From Niabella yanshanensis (GTDB lineage: Bacteria; Bacteroidota; Bacteroidia; Chitinophagales; Chitinophagaceae), in assembly GCF_034424215.1 (NCBI RefSeq), contig NZ_CP139960.1:4898001-4962000 (forward strand): a DNA stretch of 64,000 nucleotides, in the 5' to 3' direction. Positions 43,098 through 51,557 of this stretch are shown piece by piece. The first letter of the stretch is position 1. Each line of letters starts with the position of its first letter. Under the pieces are notes generated by a model. That model saw only the letters and a program-made list of their open reading frames with translations. It did no database searches and had not been told where the DNA came from. Made by a program: the position numbers and the translations under genes.

Positions 43098-45305
43098 ATG
43101 AAAACAATAAAGAAATGGCTGGCAGGCAGCTTGCTGGTATTGCTGGTACAAAATGGTTTATCTGCGCAAAACATCCGCAGTTTCAGAGATAGTATGGTTG
43201 TTATTGCACCGGATTACCGGCTGGTAATTAATAAAAAAGACGGGCGTATCAGCTACTATTTCAGTGATGGCAGCTTTTTGAGGAATACGACGGCAATGGT
43301 AAAAGATCCCGGAGGTCAGGTCTATAGCAGCGACCTTTTTAAGCAGCACGTTGTTGACGTGCAGCCCATCAGCGATGTAATAGGCAAAGGGCATAAGCTG
43401 AATATAATACACCAGAAACCGGGTGCAGGTTTAAAGTTGGTTCAGTCGGTAACCATTTATACCGGGCAGCCCTTTTTTGTGTTAGGCCTTTCCGCTACAA
43501 CATTGAAGCGCGAGGTGCTGAAGATGAACTATATGAGCCCATTAGTAATGATACCACAACAGGGTGGGCATGGTTTTGTAAACGGCGAACAACCGCGGAT
43601 ACTGGACATGCCTTTTGACAATGATAACTGGACAAAGGTTTTAACAGCTGAATGGAAACCGGAAGCAGTAGGAGGGATGGGGTACAATTTCTCTTCCCTG
43701 TATGATACCGAACGGCTTTCCGGAGTTGTTATCGGCGCGGTTACCCATGATTTCTGGAAGACCGGTATACAATACAAATTATCGGCGCAGAAAAATGTAC
43801 TCGATTCTTTCGTAGTATATGGTGGCGCATCTACTCCTGATAACAATGCATTGCCCGCAGAATATGGCGGCAATGACGGTACACACGATGTAGTGGCGCA
43901 TGGAGCCATGGCAGGCAGCACGCTTGTCGCGCCTGAAATTTTTCTATGTGGCCTGAACAGCAGGACTGCTGCTTTCGAAGCTTACGGTAAAGTGAACCGG
44001 AAAAAAAATGGTGCTTTAGCATGGAATAAGACAGCGCCGTTCTATTGGAATAGCTTTGGCGTAGAGGGGGTTCTGGGGTATGAAAAGCGAATGATGCCGG
44101 AAGGTGTATTAGCTATTTCGGATTATATAGCTTCTTTGAAAAACTTTTCGGCTAATAAAAAGGTGTACATGAGTATCGATTCCTACGACCAGGGTATTTA
44201 TAATAAAGAAGTATTGAGGTCTATAAGGGAACACTGTATACAAAATAACCAGGAACTGGGTTTTTATTTTATTCCTTTTGCAGTTTGGACCTGGAAATCT
44301 TCGGTAGAAAAAGACAAGCTACAATACACCGGCACCCCTATCCGTGATGTGACTTTGAAAGATAATAAGGGTAAAACAATTGTATACAAGGATGGGGATT
44401 TTGGCGCATTTCCCCTGGATCCTACACATCCCGCAACACGTACACGTATTATCGGCGAATTAGAGAAAGCCAAAGCAATCGGGGCCCGGTTTTTAAAGAT
44501 CGATTTTCTCACCGCAGGCGCATTGGAATCTACTACCAGGTATGATAAAAATGTCCATTCGGGATTGCAGGCCTATAACACAGGTATGCATATGTTAAAG
44601 CAGCTAATCGATTCCATATTGGGGCCTGATATCTTTATTACACAGGCGATATCGCCTACTTTCCCCAGCCAATATACGCATATCCGTTTTCTGTCAACCG
44701 ATGTATATTCACATTTGAGAAATGATCAGAAAGGGTTTCCTCATTATGGCAGTACGGCAGCCTCTATGATCAGCTCTTCACATCTGGGATGGATGCAGGG
44801 AAGCTTATGGCCTTTTACCAATATGGATGTGGTGGTGATGAAACAGTTTCAAAAAAATAATGCTATCAGCGAGCAGGATGTAAAAGTGAGGTTAATTACT
44901 ATGGCTGTCATGGGTAGTGCGCTGGGAGATGGTTCTGATTTCAGGGACAGCGCTACCAGGGTTAGGGCCGGTCACTTTTTAAATAACCCGGATCTGTGCC
45001 GGTATTTTGAGCATCCCAAAGCTTTTATACCCCTGAAAGTAGCCGATGGGCTAAGGGAAGACCAGCAATTGAGTTTTTATCAGCCTGGTGATATTATTAG
45101 TGCAGCCGTCATCAACTTTGATACTGCCCGGTCCTTTAACTATGTTTTTATGCGTGAACAATTAAAGTGGAAAGATGCTGCTTATAGTATCCGGGATTAT
45201 CTTACCAACAAAGAAATAGGCACCATTAAACCCGGGGAAAAATCATTTACGTTAACCACGGGGGCCAGGGACGCAAGCTGGGTTAAATTGGTGAAAATCG
45301 ACTAA
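43098..45305 (+). CDS. Clan GH-D-like secreted glycoside hydrolase (GH36/GH27-like)
   Basis: 735 aa from ATG 43098, starting a signal peptide (KKWLAGSLLVLLVQNGLSAQ); the frame is open from a TTG at 43002 but that extension is unlikely. After an N-terminal beta-sandwich region, the barrel shows LDPTHPATRTR, then ARFLKIDFLTAGALES with the probable nucleophile D469, and RFLSTDVYSHLRND with the probable acid/base D535. These are the clan GH-D landmarks, but overall identity to the GH36 enzyme at 25696 looks low, so it may be an uncharacterised subgroup. Likely an alpha-galactosidase-type enzyme in the periplasm. It starts a short operon with the AraC gene. Confidence 0.72.
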   Translation: MKTIKKWLAGSLLVLLVQNGLSAQNIRSFRDSMVVIAPDYRLVINKKDGRISYYFSDGSFLRNTTAMVKDPGGQVYSSDLFKQHVVDVQPISDVIGKGHKLNIIHQKPGAGLKLVQSVTIYTGQPFFVLGLSATTLKREVLKMNYMSPLVMIPQQGGHGFVNGEQPRILDMPFDNDNWTKVLTAEWKPEAVGGMGYNFSSLYDTERLSGVVIGAVTHDFWKTGIQYKLSAQKNVLDSFVVYGGASTPDNNALPAEYGGNDGTHDVVAHGAMAGSTLVAPEIFLCGLNSRTAAFEAYGKVNRKKNGALAWNKTAPFYWNSFGVEGVLGYEKRMMPEGVLAISDYIASLKNFSANKKVYMSIDSYDQGIYNKEVLRSIREHCIQNNQELGFYFIPFAVWTWKSSVEKDKLQYTGTPIRDVTLKDNKGKTIVYKDGDFGAFPLDPTHPATRTRIIGELEKAKAIGARFLKIDFLTAGALESTTRYDKNVHSGLQAYNTGMHMLKQLIDSILGPDIFITQAISPTFPSQYTHIRFLSTDVYSHLRNDQKGFPHYGSTAASMISSSHLGWMQGSLWPFTNMDVVVMKQFQKNNAISEQDVKVRLITMAVMGSALGDGSDFRDSATRVRAGHFLNNPDLCRYFEHPKAFIPLKVADGLREDQQLSFYQPGDIISAAVINFDTARSFNYVFMREQLKWKDAAYSIRDYLTNKEIGTIKPGEKSFTLTTGARDASWVKLVKID

Positions 45306-45339
45306 TAGGCTATTTTTATAAATTGATCGTTGAGCGCAT

Positions 45340-46245
45340 ATGGCTGAGAACAATAATAAGGATACCGTTAAAAAGAAAGATGGCTTTAAGGGCCAGAGAG
45401 CTATTGTATTACCACGCCAGGTGATTCAGGCGTGCAAAGACCAGCAGTTGTTATCCAATCTTTACATTACGGATATTGGCTATTACCCTAAAGCTGCTTT
45501 TCATTTTCGCGAGCGCAACCAGGGCAGTAATCAGCATATTTTGATTTATTGCACCAGCGGAAGAGGGTGGGCCCTGGTAGATGACAATAAAATGCATGTT
45601 AAGGAAGGGGAGTATTTAGTGATACCAGCTGGTGTAAAACACAGGTATGGAGCCGATGAAGATCAACCCTGGTCTATATACTGGGCTCACTTTAATGGTT
45701 GGTCAGCGGCTAACTTCATCGACCTGTTGCTAAAGAACTGCACCGGTTACGTAGGTAGCGCCATCTATAATGAAAAACGTACCGCACTATTTAACGATAT
45801 ATACCGCACACTGGAATCTGGTTACAGTATTGACCACCTGTTTTACCTGAACATGATGTTTTCCAGTTATCTCGGCACTTTTTGCTTTCCACAGTTTTTA
45901 AATCCTCCTTATAAAGAAGACAAAAGTAAGATCGATATTGTGGTTGAGTATATGCAGGAGCATATTATGGAAACGGTAGTGTTAAAAGATCTGGCCTCTT
46001 TGATTCATATGTCATCCTCCCATTTCTCTGCCATGTTTAAAAATAAGACCGGTCATCCCCCGCTCGAGTATTTTAATCATCTGAAAATTCAAAAAGCATG
46101 TCAGTACCTTGAGTTTACCGACATGCCTGTGAAAGAACTTTGCTATACATTGGGTTGGGAAGATCCTTTTTATTTTTCCCGTTTATTTAGTAAGTATATG
46201 GGGGAGTCGCCGTTGCATTATCGAAAGCGCAAGCGTTTTTTATAA
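45340..46245 (+). CDS. AraC-family transcriptional regulator with cupin domain
   Basis: 301 aa. N-terminal AraC-type arabinose-binding-like cupin (about 25-170): YYPKAAFHFRERNQGSNQHI, GEYLVIPAGVKHRYGADED. C-terminal double helix-turn-helix (about 200-298): LKDLASLIHMSSSHFSAMFK and VKELCYTLGWEDPFYFSRLF. A sugar ligand is expected in the cupin. It follows the GH-D gene by 34 bases, and its last 6 bases overlap the end of the DUF5107 gene on the other strand. It may regulate this locus alongside the GntR protein (inference). Confidence 0.92.
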   Translation: MAENNNKDTVKKKDGFKGQRAIVLPRQVIQACKDQQLLSNLYITDIGYYPKAAFHFRERNQGSNQHILIYCTSGRGWALVDDNKMHVKEGEYLVIPAGVKHRYGADEDQPWSIYWAHFNGWSAANFIDLLLKNCTGYVGSAIYNEKRTALFNDIYRTLESGYSIDHLFYLNMMFSSYLGTFCFPQFLNPPYKEDKSKIDIVVEYMQEHIMETVVLKDLASLIHMSSSHFSAMFKNKTGHPPLEYFNHLKIQKACQYLEFTDMPVKELCYTLGWEDPFYFSRLFSKYMGESPLHYRKRKRFL

Positions 46246-49200
46246 AGATGCCGGCTCTTGTTGAGGTAAATGGATAACGGCACCCAAATGAACGGGATCC
46301 ATATCAATAACCTGATTGAAGTATTGTCTCGCTTCGCTGCAGTTGCCGAAACCCAGGTTTCCCAGCCCTGCCAGATAATAGCAATGTATTTTATTTTTCG
46401 TATCCAGGTCGTCATCGAAGATCATCAGGTCGGGTAATGATACTGCGAAGAAGTCGATACGGATATGATCGTTTTCGTGGGCTTTGGCATAGTCAATCAA
46501 TTTCTGAAATTTTTGCGCAGCCGCCGCTGCTTTTCCTAATTTCTTTAAAGCCAATCCCTGGTAGTATATTTTATCAGGTTGCTGATCGTTATAATAAATA
46601 GCCGGGGTAGGTTCATCCAGGCCTATTGCCGCCGTCTCCCAGTATTCACGAGCTTTGACAGGATCGCCTTGTTGCTCATAGGCGCATCCCAGCCAATAGA
46701 AGATGTCATTTTCCTGTGCGCCAAATATTTTTCCTTCTCCCAGGTTGTCGGGATAAACGCGTGCACGGTTTAATAATGAGATGGCTTCCTCATTATCATC
46801 ATTTAATAGTGCTTTGCGACTCTGCAAAATGAGGTTGGCGATGTATTGCGTTGATACTTTTCCTTCACCTCCTTCCCAGGGATGAAAATGATGTCCGTGG
46901 ATCATTTCCAGAGCTTTGTCCGTATTACCCGTAAGGGTTTGTAGGCTGATGAATTCGATCAGTAAGTCATCCCGCTGATAAACCAGTTCGATATGTTGTT
47001 CCAGGAAAGTGCACCTTTCTCCCGGAGCAACCCGGAAGCGCTTTTTGAGTTGATCCAGTTCAAATAAAATGCGGGCATCAGTTTCATCCGCAGCGAATGC
47101 CTGTTGGTATAATTCGAGCGCTTCAGGCTTTTTGTCAAACTTATTAAAATAAGCGATGCCCAAATTTCTTAAGGCGGTAGGAAAAGCAGGATTGATAGAG
47201 ATCGCGTTTTCCCATGTTTCCCGGGCCGCTGCATACATCTGTTTGGCATAATAATAATTGCCCAGGTGGTACCAGGCTTTATAATCTTCCCGGTTGAATG
47301 CAACCGCCGATTGTAACACCAATACATCTTCGATCCGGTTAATAAAACCGGTCTCTATCTCTTCCCCCGATGCCTGGTTAAAATGGAGGCTGGCCGCTTC
47401 AGGGCGGGCGGCCCGCAGTTCGTAATAGCCCTTGTAGTAAGAAATGAGCGCATCTGTGCTGTCACAGAGCTCCAGGAAAGCTATTGCTTCCTGCCACAAG
47501 CCGGCTTCCGCATATTGGTGAGCAATTTCTGTAAAAGTATACACACGTTGTTGCATCATATCTTTTAACCGCTGTATAGTCGCTTCCGCCAAAGCCTGCT
47601 GACCCTGCTGATAATGACATAGGGCCAGCTCATAATGGGTTCCAAAGTCAAAGGCATCAATCTGTAATGTTTGATGACATAATTCAATGGCTTCAGCTAT
47701 TTTATTAGCTTTACGAAAAGCGATCGTTTTTAAATGCCTTGCACGAAGGCTATTGTAATTTCTTAACAGAGATTTTTCTGATAGTTCAAGTACAGCCTTC
47801 CATTGAATACGACGGGCATCTATATAAGCGGCCTGCAAATACGCTACATCCTGTTGGGCAGCGCTCCAGCAACTTTTAAAGAACAGGTTATAGGCTTCGT
47901 CATATTGCTCCTGGTATTTCAGGCATAGTGCCAGGTTATACATGGGTTCGCTGTCATAGGGATTAGGATTATGCCGGTGGGTCTTTTCAGCCGCTTTCCT
48001 GAGATAGACTTCAGCTTCATTAAAAGCTCCGCGACGCAGTAGCCATAATCCTTTGGCATTATTGCAGCGTATGTCGGTGCCGTCTCTCCTTAACCCCTCA
48101 TCATAATAATCGATAGGGTTGTAGGTCGCGTGCCTGTATTGTTCAAGGTGGTGGCCCGCTAAAAATAGTCCTTCGATAGTATCAATCTCTGCGGGTAATG
48201 AAATCGGGCTGGCCGGATCCGGAAGCGGTTCTCCCTGTTTGGTTACAGGGGTATAGGATATCAGCTCTTTACCATATATGTCCGAAACTACCAGTCGTAA
48301 AGAAGCTGGATCGGCTTGGGTTATGTTGAGGGTATTATAATAGGTTTTTGTGGGAGAGAGTATTGCTGATTCCTCAAACAGTTGATCGTTTTCCTGGTGT
48401 AGTTGAATGATCACGGCCTGTTCACTGGTAGTGTATACCTGAACTTCAATACGGTTGTCAACAACATCCATATTTACCATGGCATCTATCGACGCGTTTT
48501 TTACATAGCCTATATTTTTATAGGGCATGAAATATTGTTTGAACTCCCTGGCCTCATTGGGCATGATCCAGCCAAAGTCGGGCTGGTTATCTGTATACAT
48601 GCCACACATCAATTCAAAGTAGGGTCCATCTTCATCAGTAAGCTGCTTGTCCCAGGCCCTGCCGAAATCGCCACAACCCCAGGTCCATTGTTTTTTACCC
48701 GGACTGATATGGTGATTGGCGATATGCATGAGGCCGGCTTTTTTTTGATGATGGTATCCGCCTACAAAATCGAACTGGCTGTTAACTGCCATATAAGAAG
48801 TTGGAACAGGAATGTTGGTGTACACCGATATATCAGTGCCTGGCGAATAATCGACTTTATAATAAGTACCGGTAGCAACGGGGAAGGAGCTGACGTCTCT
48901 TTTACCATGGTCAAAAACGGCATGTACATCTGGCGGAAACACACTTTGATAATGCTCGTCGACCGATACTGCCGGGTTCGCCCACCATAAAAATGTTTGG
49001 GGAAAAGGGGTGCGGTTGTATAGTTTGGCGTGCAATTCTATGTAAGCTTTATCGGGGTATAAAGTAAAACCTAAAGCACATTTGGTTCCAAACATCATTT
49101 CATATTCATTTACCCAAACTGTTTTACTTCCGTCTTTATTCTCTGAAATATAATAGTCTGTTGCATCAAATGTAGTAGGGCGGTGGTGCTGAGGCCAGTT

Positions 49201-49551
49201 GAATTCAATACCGCCGCTGATCCAGGGACCGGTTAAACCCACTAATGCCGGTTTGATGACACGGTTGTAGTAAACAAAATGATAGTCATTGGTTTTATCG
49301 TAAGCCATTTGTATACGACCACCCAGTTCCGGTAATATCATTACTTTGATGTATTCATTTTCCAGGTACAAAGCCGTCCATGCTTTATCTTCTTTTTCAT
49401 CATACACTTTGTCAATAACCTGGTAAGGATATACCACGCCGCTGCTGCCCTGGTATACCCGTTTCTCCAGGAACATGGGGTTTTTATCTGGATTGCCTAT
49501 TTTATAGGTGGGGATGATTGTTTTTTCCTTCCAGGCTTTTACTTCCATCAT
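46240..49551 (-). CDS. DUF5107 protein with C-terminal TPR repeats
   Basis: 1103 aa, no signal peptide, so cytoplasmic. The first 350 residues match DUF5107, a beta-rich domain with a probable galactose-mutarotase-like fold (YLENEYIKVMILPELGGRIQ, GGIEFNWPQHHRPTTFD, CGDFGRAWDKQLTDEDGPYF). The rest is a long series of TPR-like helices (YHLGNYYYAKQMYAAARETW, AFPTALRNLGIAYFNKFDKK, YWLGCAYEQQGDPVKAREYW). Members commonly sit in sugar-use loci; the biochemical role is not established, but carbohydrate binding or glycosidase action is plausible (inference). It follows the MFS sugar porter by 85 bases on the same strand. Confidence 0.86.
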   Translation of the reverse strand: MMEVKAWKEKTIIPTYKIGNPDKNPMFLEKRVYQGSSGVVYPYQVIDKVYDEKEDKAWTALYLENEYIKVMILPELGGRIQMAYDKTNDYHFVYYNRVIKPALVGLTGPWISGGIEFNWPQHHRPTTFDATDYYISENKDGSKTVWVNEYEMMFGTKCALGFTLYPDKAYIELHAKLYNRTPFPQTFLWWANPAVSVDEHYQSVFPPDVHAVFDHGKRDVSSFPVATGTYYKVDYSPGTDISVYTNIPVPTSYMAVNSQFDFVGGYHHQKKAGLMHIANHHISPGKKQWTWGCGDFGRAWDKQLTDEDGPYFELMCGMYTDNQPDFGWIMPNEAREFKQYFMPYKNIGYVKNASIDAMVNMDVVDNRIEVQVYTTSEQAVIIQLHQENDQLFEESAILSPTKTYYNTLNITQADPASLRLVVSDIYGKELISYTPVTKQGEPLPDPASPISLPAEIDTIEGLFLAGHHLEQYRHATYNPIDYYDEGLRRDGTDIRCNNAKGLWLLRRGAFNEAEVYLRKAAEKTHRHNPNPYDSEPMYNLALCLKYQEQYDEAYNLFFKSCWSAAQQDVAYLQAAYIDARRIQWKAVLELSEKSLLRNYNSLRARHLKTIAFRKANKIAEAIELCHQTLQIDAFDFGTHYELALCHYQQGQQALAEATIQRLKDMMQQRVYTFTEIAHQYAEAGLWQEAIAFLELCDSTDALISYYKGYYELRAARPEAASLHFNQASGEEIETGFINRIEDVLVLQSAVAFNREDYKAWYHLGNYYYAKQMYAAARETWENAISINPAFPTALRNLGIAYFNKFDKKPEALELYQQAFAADETDARILFELDQLKKRFRVAPGERCTFLEQHIELVYQRDDLLIEFISLQTLTGNTDKALEMIHGHHFHPWEGGEGKVSTQYIANLILQSRKALLNDDNEEAISLLNRARVYPDNLGEGKIFGAQENDIFYWLGCAYEQQGDPVKAREYWETAAIGLDEPTPAIYYNDQQPDKIYYQGLALKKLGKAAAAAQKFQKLIDYAKAHENDHIRIDFFAVSLPDLMIFDDDLDTKNKIHCYYLAGLGNLGFGNCSEARQYFNQVIDMDPVHLGAVIHLPQQEPASL

Positions 49552-49636
49552 TAGGTGTGATTTTATTTAGATTCGTTTTGATATAGGTGGTAGTTGCTTA
49601 TGGCCAATGAGTACAGTGTCCCGGGTTTATTAATTA

Positions 49637-50971
49637 TTAGTGCCCCGAAAAAATATGATCCATTTCCTCTAAAGACTTACCCGTGGTTTCTTTGACTTTT
49701 ATTTTTACAAACACATATCCTGCAAGGCATATGGCGGCATATATATAGAAAGGGGTGTAAGTACCCATTCGCCTGGCCATTATGGGAAATGTAAAGGTTA
49801 GCAGGGCATAAGAAACCCATAAGGCAATGATGGCAACGGATGTAGCCTTACTACGCACCTTATTGGGGAAGATTTCCGATATCAATATCCATGTTACGGG
49901 AGCCAATGTCATGGCATATATGCCTATTGCTGCCAGTAAAGACCAGGAAGCCGCTGCTGACTGCCGTTGCAGGAGCAGGGCGCTGATGATATAAAGCAGT
50001 GTAAGGCTTATAGCTCCAAATAACATCAGGGGTTTACGGCCGAGCTTATCTACCTGCCACATGGCGAGCGCTGTACAAACCATGTTAACTAGACCGATAA
50101 ATACCATTTGTTTAAGCTGATCATCCTGGTTAAAGCCTACGCTTTCGAAAATAGTTGATGTATAATTGAAGACTACATTAATGCCGCATAGCTGCTGAAA
50201 AATAGCGAGCCCCATACCCACAATAACTGCCGGGAGCACCGTTTTATGAAGTAATTGGGAAAAACCGGATGAAGGGCCCTGTTGTAGTGAAGCCCTGATG
50301 GACTCCGTGGTGGTGCCTGCGTAATGGCTTCCGCCTATTTTGGATAAAATAGCGCGTGCCTTTTCAACTTTTGAGCGGTTGATCAGCCAATGCGGACTTT
50401 CCGGTAACAGTAGCACACCCGAAAGAAATAAGAAAGAAGGAATAGCTCCCAATCCTACCATCCACCGCCAGGCTTCGGGGCCTTCATTACGCAAGCTGTA
50501 ATTAACGAGGTTGGTAACGAATATCCCGATTACCACGGTCATCTGGTTGATGGCTACCAGCCTGCCCCGCATAGATGCCGGGGCTATCTCAGCAATATAC
50601 ATCGGGGAAAGTACGGAGGCTATGCCCACTCCTATACCGGCAAAGAAGCGGGCAGCTATAAAGGTGGTACTGCTATGGCTGAAGGCCATGGCCAATGAAG
50701 AAAGCAGGAAAATGGTTGCAGATAACATCAAACCTTTTTTCCTTCCATACCTGTCAGATAAACTACCTGCAATAATGCATCCAACTATACAGCCTATTGC
50801 CAGTGTAGCGGTAGCAATACCTTCCTGCACTTCATCAAAATGAAATTGTTCTTTTAAAAAAGGGAGCGCTCCGGCGATAACGGCGAAATCGAACCCGAAT
50901 AAGTATCCGCCTAAAGCCGATATAAAAGATATCCCGATGATATAGCCGTTGTTGAATTTCTGTTGGTCCAT
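49637..50971 (-). CDS. Sugar porter MFS transporter
   Basis: 444 aa with 12 predicted helices. The sugar-porter signatures are present: GYLFGFDFAVIAGALPFLKE in helix 1, SDRYGRKKGLML between helices 2 and 3, RFFAGIGVGIASVLSPMYIA, PESPHWLINRS after helix 6, QQLCGINVVFNYTSTIFE in helix 7 and PVTWILISEIFPNKVRSKAT near helix 10-11. It should carry a monosaccharide with H+ across the inner membrane, as in XylE or related porters. First gene of a two-gene operon with the DUF5107 gene. Confidence 0.92.
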   Translation of the reverse strand: MDQQKFNNGYIIGISFISALGGYLFGFDFAVIAGALPFLKEQFHFDEVQEGIATATLAIGCIVGCIIAGSLSDRYGRKKGLMLSATIFLLSSLAMAFSHSSTTFIAARFFAGIGVGIASVLSPMYIAEIAPASMRGRLVAINQMTVVIGIFVTNLVNYSLRNEGPEAWRWMVGLGAIPSFLFLSGVLLLPESPHWLINRSKVEKARAILSKIGGSHYAGTTTESIRASLQQGPSSGFSQLLHKTVLPAVIVGMGLAIFQQLCGINVVFNYTSTIFESVGFNQDDQLKQMVFIGLVNMVCTALAMWQVDKLGRKPLMLFGAISLTLLYIISALLLQRQSAAASWSLLAAIGIYAMTLAPVTWILISEIFPNKVRSKATSVAIIALWVSYALLTFTFPIMARRMGTYTPFYIYAAICLAGYVFVKIKVKETTGKSLEEMDHIFSGH

Positions 50972-51139
50972 AGCAATTTTATCGTTGATACAAAAGTGAT
51001 CATAAATGATGAGTGTTACATGGATTCTATATTGAAAAGCATAGACGATTTTATGATCTGCTGATATTTTTGAAAATCTGTGGTAAATACAGTACCGGCG
51101 CCGGTTTTGTAAGAATAATTATGAAAATAACATTTAAAA

Positions 51140-51170
51140 TTTGGTAGAATTAAAAATTACAATACTTTTG
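51140..51170 (+). promoter_or_regulatory. Promoter of the third SusCD operon
   Basis: TTTG (51140-51143), 19-base spacer, TACTTTTG (51163-51170): an exact fit to TTTG-N19-TAnnTTTG, as at PUL 2. The predicted transcript start is near 51177, leaving a leader of about 380 bases before the ATG at 51558. Confidence 0.8.
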
Positions 51171-51190
51171 TCTACTAAAATAATAGACTA
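51170..51190 (+). promoter_or_regulatory. Candidate GntR operator at the third SusC promoter
   Basis: GTCTA (51170-51174) and TAGAC (51184-51188) form an inverted repeat right at the expected transcript start. TACTAAAATAATAGACTA (51173-51190) matches the minus strand of the gntR operator in 14 of 18 positions, supporting a shared regulator. Confidence 0.55.
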
Positions 51191-51557
51191 ATTGCTGTTA
51201 ACCACCAACAGCAGGAATCTAAACTAAAAAAAATGAACCAGTCAGGAAACTATGTGTGGTACACGAAACGCCGTCTTCTCTATAGGATGGTTTCGAATTC
51301 ATCTGTGTTGTCAGTTACTTCACCCGCGATAAGCTGTTGTTGTAGTTAACTGTCTGTCATCACTTCGATCTTCAGTATTAAATAAGGCTATCCTACGCTG
51401 TATTTCCCGTTCGTTCGGTTAGTAATAACCTGTACAGCGGAGGATGTTCAGGGGATTTTTTGCAATCACCTTTCTGCAGTAATCAATTAAAACGTGCATC
51501 AGTTGCCGGCAGGACTTCTATGTCTATAGCAATGCGGGTAACCAACTACTTAAACAA
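51191..51557 (+). promoter_or_regulatory. Long structured 5' leader of the third susC
   Basis: About 380 bases of leader. A near-perfect 14-bp stem joins 51389-51402 (contains CCTACGCTGTA) and 51433-51446 (contains TACAGCGGAGG), with one mismatch, and a nested hairpin GGTTA (51417-51421) with TAACC (51426-51430). A 38-codon ORF lies upstream of the stem. Ordinary SusC leaders in this window are under 70 bases, so this one may carry regulation. Confidence 0.5.
51233..51349 (+). CDS. Possible 38-aa leader peptide ORF
   Basis: ATG at 51233 is preceded by an A-rich stretch (AAACTAAAAAAA), the context Bacteroidota favour for translation. It encodes 38 residues beginning MNQSGNYVWYTKRRLLYRMV and rich in Ser and Cys at the end (SPAISCCCS). 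It lies wholly in the susC leader. No relative is known to me. It may be chance or a regulatory short ORF. Confidence 0.25.
   Translation: MNQSGNYVWYTKRRLLYRMVSNSSVLSVTSPAISCCCS

Noticed and set aside
43098-45305. GH97 assignment for this hydrolase
   Set aside because: The KIDF and STDVYSH blocks are those of clan GH-D, and the GH97 pattern was not found.
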